From: Ulva prolifera
Lineage: Eukaryota; Chlorophyta; Ulvophyceae; Ulvales; Ulvaceae
Direction of reading: 5' to 3'
Assembly (NCBI GenBank): GCA_023078555.1
Contig: CM041196.1
Coordinates: 11,674,985-11,738,984 of the forward strand
Length of the DNA: 64,000 bases
Both the position numbers and the translations under genes were made by a program. Shown piece by piece: positions 59,186 to 64,000 of the stretch; within the stretch, counting starts at the first letter, position 1; each line of letters opens with the position of its first letter. The notes below the pieces were generated by a model. It did no database searches, was not told the DNA's origin, and saw nothing but the letters and a program-made list of their open reading frames with translations.

Positions 59186-61121
59186 ATTTGTCACAGCCAG
59201 CTAATGAATGCATGCTACCAATGGAGGTGCATGGTGACGTCAGCAGGATGGCCAGCATCCTTGATCGACAGCTGCCAGGTTTCCGTGTGTTGAGAGATCA
59301 GAACGGGGTGCACGCCTGTGTAAACAATGTTTGAGAATCCTGATCATGCGCATGCGCTGCTGATTGGCTTGCTGTTGTCACTCGTGTCGAGAACCGGCCG
59401 ATGGATGCTGACAACAGTTCATACTCTTGTATCGGTAGCTTCTCGAAGATGTTACAGGTGGCACATGTTAGCTTAACCTGCTGATCTTGTTTGATAGCAT
59501 TCCAGACCGGTCTGCACTGTCCAGGTGATATGCTGTGTGTTCGGTGCAGATGTTCACTGAACACCTATGTGATACGTTCTTCATGTCCCCTTGTTCCAGG
59601 TGGGGTCATGCACTGTACAGGTCCATACCTCCTGTGCTTGACAGCTGCTTTCTGTTGGTCAGTCAGCCCCACACGAAATTGCCTGTGGTGTACTTTAATA
59701 TCATCGGCTTTAGTCAAGGCAGGTGCAGAATTGGATGGTTTACAAGCATGTGGACTTGGTTTCTGGAACTGAAGGGCTTGTCCTGATTGATCACTGTCTG
59801 ATGCTGACTGCAAGCAATCCCGAGATCAGCAGCAGAATGTCCGATTAGGAAACGTAGCCTGAGCCCTCTTGCAAGTGAAGCATGACATACATCATCTGAG
59901 ACTTCCTCGTCGTACTCATCGCTGTATGCTGAGCCAGATGTCGACATCACCTACCTTGCAAAAGCATCGCGACCGGCGTCGTGTCCTGTGATGCTGATAG
60001 CGTTTTGCACTTTGGAGTTTTGCATTTCGGAGCGCTCAGACAGCCTTCAAGTAGTGAATGTTTGCTGCAAGCAGTTGCTTGTTGAAAATTTTTTGCCTTA
60101 CACGGGCAGTCGTTGGCGGTGGTGAGCGTACACGCTGGTGGCTACAGCTGTTTGCAATAGGATGTCGTCTCATTTGGCGATGAGCAAGTCTGAACAGATT
60201 GCACAGGAGAATGCTGTGCACGGCACACGCCCTAAACACCCCAGCGGCCTTCATTCGATCATTGCCCCGTAACTGCTTTTACGTCCGCGTTCGAAGGGCG
60301 GGGCAGTCTGTCTGCGTTGCTGGTACGCCAGGCATGTACGCCTACGCTTTGGTTCGACGCATGGAAATCCAATCAAATGTACATACTAGCAAATTATGCC
60401 TCACTATCACCGGCTGAAGGTCGCACTACGTTGTCAATGGCCCGGTGATGTCCGTTTGCTGAACAACCACAGCATCATGCAGAAACATTCAGTCATATGC
60501 AAGAGGACCTTGAAAATGGGCCTGAAGACTGCATAAGTTGAACTCATCCGTAAGTCGATGTTGTTAAGATCACGGAACACATCGGGCGAAGCATCACTGC
60601 ACGGAAACATCGAGTCCAACAAGGAGGCATCTCGACAGGAGGCATCTCTGAGCACTGCGCAGTGGATGTGACGAATAATCAGTCAATGCCACAATCAACA
60701 TGTGTTCATGATGCCTCAGAACTCCCGGGTGGGTCATAGTCACACAGTTCAATGACAGATCAACAATCTGTGGCACCCATTCCGTCGCTACGTGCATGGC
60801 CGATTACCCGCTGTCCAAAGATGGAATGGAATGTGCATGCATGCTCATGGAATCTGTGGAGTTCTCGGTGCTTGCTTACCAAGCAATTAGTGCTGATCCC
60901 GGTTGATCATGTCATGGATTGCCTCAGTTGGACTGGCCGCTCATCTGGCGCTGTGTCCATCATGGTTCCTGCCATTCTCATGCACATCCATGTGGGTGAC
61001 ACTGGGTCAATCAAGGCCATCACAGGCACAGCACATCAGCCCATGCTCTCGAATGCCATTGGCCGCAGGTGCCACCACCAACCCGGTTCTAACAGTGAGA
61101 AGCCTTCAATGCAGTCGGAAC
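59186..61121. other. No gene I can support apart from the candidate exon at 59,872
   Basis: Short frames on both strands, none recognised. Other N-terminal exons of the WDR60-like gene may lie here. Confidence 0.35.
59872..59950 (-). CDS. Candidate N-terminal exon of the WDR60-like gene
   Basis: The minus strand reads MSTSGSAYSDEYDEEVSDD and stops at a consensus GTATGT donor. WDR60 proteins carry acidic Tyr/Asp/Glu runs of this kind in the N-terminal half that binds the heavy chain and light chains. The link is by composition and position only. Confidence 0.35.
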
Positions 61122-62264
61122 TCAAATCCCCGCTGCATTCAGGCCAAAGACCACGATACCGCCAAGCAGGGCCAGGTACGAGAGGCCCTCAGCTGCGCCA
61201 AGGAGGCCCGAGGGCCCAGCTGGCAGGCCGCTGCCTGTCTGCACCTTGGTGTACGCAGACCATCCGACGAGACCGAGCACCACCTGCATGCCAGCCTGGG
61301 ATTCCCTCCTGTGTAGCTCTCACTCACTGCTCACGCAGCACACATCTGAACTTCCGTATATATGCATGCACTCGTGGATGCCTGAAGTCACAGCAAGTGT
61401 TGGGGCACTGAACAGTGTTGGGTCGCTTTACAACATTTCCAGGGCTGCCACCCAAAAAATAGACCTGGATATTCGGAATTGTTCTATGTGATCGGGCCCG
61501 ATGACCCAACACTGGCACTGAAGCCTCCCGGTGCTTGGACTAATCGAGCTGTGCTGGGTCGACATGTGCGTGGAAAGTGCACATGCTGCTGCACACGCGC
61601 TAGTAGTCCAGGAACATGGTTGCTAGGGCTACGCTGCGATTGTAAAGGAGAATGCAGCACACACAGCACTTGGACACGCAGGTCGGACTATGGTGTCATA
61701 TCATCTGTATAAAACCAGGGTCGAGGAACGCAGATGCAGCTCTGATGCTGTTGATAGCGCTCACCGGAGAGCAACCCCTGGAGCTGTGCTGCAACGACAT
61801 GTGCATGGCATGCGCCAAGAGCGGCTGATTGTACGAGCGAACTGCGACACAACACGGTGGCAAATGCGCTAGTGCTGAGTGCAGCCATGCCAACATATTC
61901 AATGATGTCATGATCCTCTTGAGGACATAGCCTGAGTAGGAATCAGGGCAAACACAAGGGAGCATAGACATGGTGCAAGGTGCAGCACTGAATTGCACAC
62001 CAGATAACTGATGCCCTCCGCAGCTCCAACAAGTCCGCCTGGGCCAGGGGGAAGCCCTGAACCCGTGGTCTTCAGCACAAACTCAGAATACAAACAGAGT
62101 GGGGCTGATACAATGCCAGCCGCACCCGCGGCAATCTGAGCGGTGTCGCTTGACTCGGCCTTGCATGCTACTGCACGGCTCTGCCTGGACGCAGGCAAGG
62201 TGCCTGCACATGTAGCACGCTGGCTTAATTCAGTGGCGTTCGTTATGAACATGCGTGATCGCAC
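61122..62264 (-). CDS. DUF1118-type thylakoid membrane protein, two exons
   Basis: Exon 1 (62,001-62,264) starts at MRSRMFITNATELSQRATCA and reads as a chloroplast transit peptide (basic, Ser/Thr/Ala-rich, VACKAESSD at the probable cleavage). It continues APLCLYSEFVLKTTGSGLPP then GPGGLVGAAEGISYL. Exon 2 (61,122-61,283) continues in phase with VVLGLVGWSAYTKVQTGSGLP, AGPSGLLGAAEGLSYLALLG and GIVVFGLNAAGI. The duplicated block TGSGLPxGPxGLxGAAEGxSYL plus membrane helices is the signature of the DUF1118 family of plants and green algae, chloroplast proteins of unknown role. The plant C-terminal tail is absent; the gene ends soon after the last helix. The donor is GTGTGC. Confidence 0.85.
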
Positions 62265-63096
62265 GCTGCTCTTCGTATCCCCCCAGTCCCTGCATTCTTA
62301 GATGCTGTGGCCGCGACACAGAGACTCGACGTGGGCACTGAGCGTACCTACGCGCCGGGAAACAGCGAGCTTCGTTGAGCAAGCGACATTAGATAGCATT
62401 GTGTCAGATGCGCTAGGAGGTCTACGTCTTATGGAGTGCAGAGCGAGCTACAGAATCCAACACGTGATATCGAGCCCCGAACAACAATTCAATTGCAGTA
62501 TCTGCGTGGCACAACTGCATGCCTGTGCTGGAAATCTGGTCACTAACGAACCACGTGAATATGGAGGTGACCCTGTACGCCCTACAGAGGCTCGGATGGT
62601 GACTGTTGCCTGTTTGCTGCTCGCTCAGAAGCAAAGTCGCCATATGTCGAGGTACCAACCATACCTCGCAAGCCTCGACCGCGGTCCTACGGCAGTCCTG
62701 TGGAGGTCATAGGTCAAGCAAGTAGCTGTCAGTCAGGTCTGCAAACCAGAAACAGCTTTCAGGCGCTACGTGGTGAAGCTGACTCTGTCAGGCGCTGCAC
62801 ACGGTAGCACGTAGTTGACACTCGACGTTAGTGTTCCCACTGGTTCTGAACGGGCCAGCTCACAATTACCCCGTGACTCCGAAGGTACTATCTTGCAGCT
62901 GGTAGAGGCTGTTATTGGGCATTGCTGCAGGGCCCCTAGCCAATGTTGGTGGCACGCGTCAGCAAGCCGCTGCGTGGACGATGCGCGCCCGCAAACAACT
63001 TTAGCCCTGGTACGCGCACGCGCCGGTTGGTCTGAGGTAATTCGTAGACTATGATGTATATATCGTGGTCTTGAAGTGCTCGCGTGAGCTACGTTC
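62265..63096. other. Divergent intergenic region
   Basis: Between two genes for chloroplast proteins transcribed away from each other (DUF1118 leftward, CCS1 rightward). A shared promoter region is possible. The minus-strand frame at 62,766-63,491 overlaps CCS1 exon 1 and is treated as a shadow. Confidence 0.4.
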
Positions 63097-64000
63097 GTGG
63101 CTGTGACGTTGCCTACCACTTTTGTGTCGTCTACAGCCTTTGACAGGCGGACGTGCTGTGGTGCAGTGCCCCGGCAAGTCACAGCTAGGTCCTCAAAGGA
63201 GGCTCCTGAACTCGCAGCCACGCTACCATCAGGCGAGAACGGGTCCTCCCCTTCTCCCCGCAAGCCACCTGGCAACAACGGGCCCTCCTTCAATCCCAAG
63301 CGACTCATTAGACAGTTCGAGAGGAAGCTATCGAATCTACAATTTGCAATTTTAGAGCTTGCAGTGCTTGCAGCGCTCTCTGGTGTAGGCACTGTCATTG
63401 AACAGGAGCAGGTGTGCGACTCCAAGCTGAAGTATGCTTGCTCTCTGAACAGATGCCATATCCCGTACCACCGCGGCAATCTCACTGGCACAGCAAAGCT
63501 GTAGACTCTCGAGTGGTATCAGACCAATTTCCCGGACGGCCCCCGCAAGGTGCTGGGATTCTTAGACTACAACTGGATCTTTGCGCTGCAACTGGACCAC
63601 ATCTACACTTCAAACTACTTCCTCGGCATCTCTGCCCTCCTCACTGCCTCATTGATTGCGTGCTCTCGCACCCAACAATGGCCAATAGTCAGAATCGCAA
63701 AGAGATGGAAATTCCTGGACAAAGAGCAGGCGATCTTTGCGAAAGGAAACGGTGCGAATCTGCCATCGCTCCATGCCTGATGGTCGCAGCGATGGTGTGA
63801 TGCAGCCTGCTGCAGGCTGCATCACACCATCGCTGCAAAGGATCAACCTCCTTCCCGGCAGCCTGCATACAGTCTCATTGCCAGGCCGGGGGCGTGCACT
63901 GCAGCAGACATCCAGCTTTGCAACAGCCCTCCAAACCAGCTGCTTCGAAACAGCCATCCAAGCACAGATCACTTGGATGCCACAGACGCCCGTTGTGATG
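63097..64000 (+). CDS. CCS1: CCS1 (ResB-type), plastid cytochrome c assembly protein, 5' part
   Basis: System II cytochrome c synthesis component; in the thylakoid membrane it acts with CcsA to deliver heme to cytochromes f and c6. Exon 1 (63,097-63,411) holds a transit peptide (MAVTLPTTFVSSTAF onward), a Pro/Ser-rich linker and LSNLQFAILELAVLAALSGV followed by GTVIEQEQ, the first membrane helix. Exon 2 (63,514-63,751) continues WYQTNFPDG, VLGFLDYNWIFALQLDHIY and NYFLGISALLTASLIACS then RTQQWP and KRWKF, the classical ResB region around the second helix. A GTGCGA donor after FAKGN avoids the stop at 63,780. A third exon may begin at 63,871 (SLPGRGRALQ), but is only weakly similar to the family. 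The rest lies beyond the window. Confidence 0.88.
63786..63836. other. 51-bp palindrome in the presumed CCS1 intron 2
   Basis: Two perfect 25-bp arms starting GCAGCGATGGTGTGATGC, with a single T at the centre, just downstream of the second CCS1 exon. In RNA it would form a very stable hairpin. Confidence 0.95.

Noticed and set aside
62766-63491. A 241-codon minus-strand frame
   Set aside because: It overlaps CCS1 exon 1, whose ResB family match on the plus strand is far stronger.

Overview
The window looks like nuclear DNA of a green alga (Chlorophyta). It carries two genes for chlorophyll a/b-binding LHCII proteins, a two-exon thylakoid-type DUF1118 gene and the 5' end of a nuclear CCS1 (plastid cytochrome c assembly) gene. 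Introns are frequent, and several 5' splice sites read GTGCG rather than GTAAG. A probable dynein-2 intermediate chain (WDR60-like) suggests a lineage that still builds flagella at some stage. I cannot place it below Chlorophyta with confidence.

Layout. The left half (1-28,430) is a retroelement graveyard. At the left edge a minus-strand reverse transcriptase element runs off the window. From 1,764 to 16,346 lies a Ty3/gypsy chromovirus fossil: gag, protease, RT, RNase H, integrase, chromodomain, an extra 3' ORF, polypurine tract and an 809-bp 3' LTR. It is split by a young, almost whole Ty1/copia element (5,556-12,142, minus strand) with a 5-bp target duplication. At 17,930-20,421 is a solo LTR of the same copia family with its own target duplication. 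That LTR is itself interrupted by a fragment of a second copia family and by a 751-bp terminal-inverted-repeat DNA element. A second copy of the first copia family occupies 22,073-28,427.

The right half (about 31,000-64,000) is gene-bearing. In order it holds: a SINE-like element; a plus-strand DEDDy 3'-5' exonuclease gene with 77-residue repeats; a 30-bp perfect palindrome and a 29-bp tandem array; an unidentified multi-exon gene; two tandem minus-strand LHCII genes; a membrane-anchored glycosyltransferase-like gene (DUF6492 type); the CCT2 chaperonin subunit; a minus-strand WDR60-like gene; a DUF1118 thylakoid protein gene; and the 5' exons of CCS1, with a 51-bp palindrome just downstream of its second exon.

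The host genes do not form an operon-like unit, as expected of a eukaryote. Three of the loci (the LHCII pair, the DUF1118 gene and CCS1) serve the chloroplast. Exon joins were chosen from GT/AG sites and reading phase plus remembered family sequences; no transcript or alignment was available.
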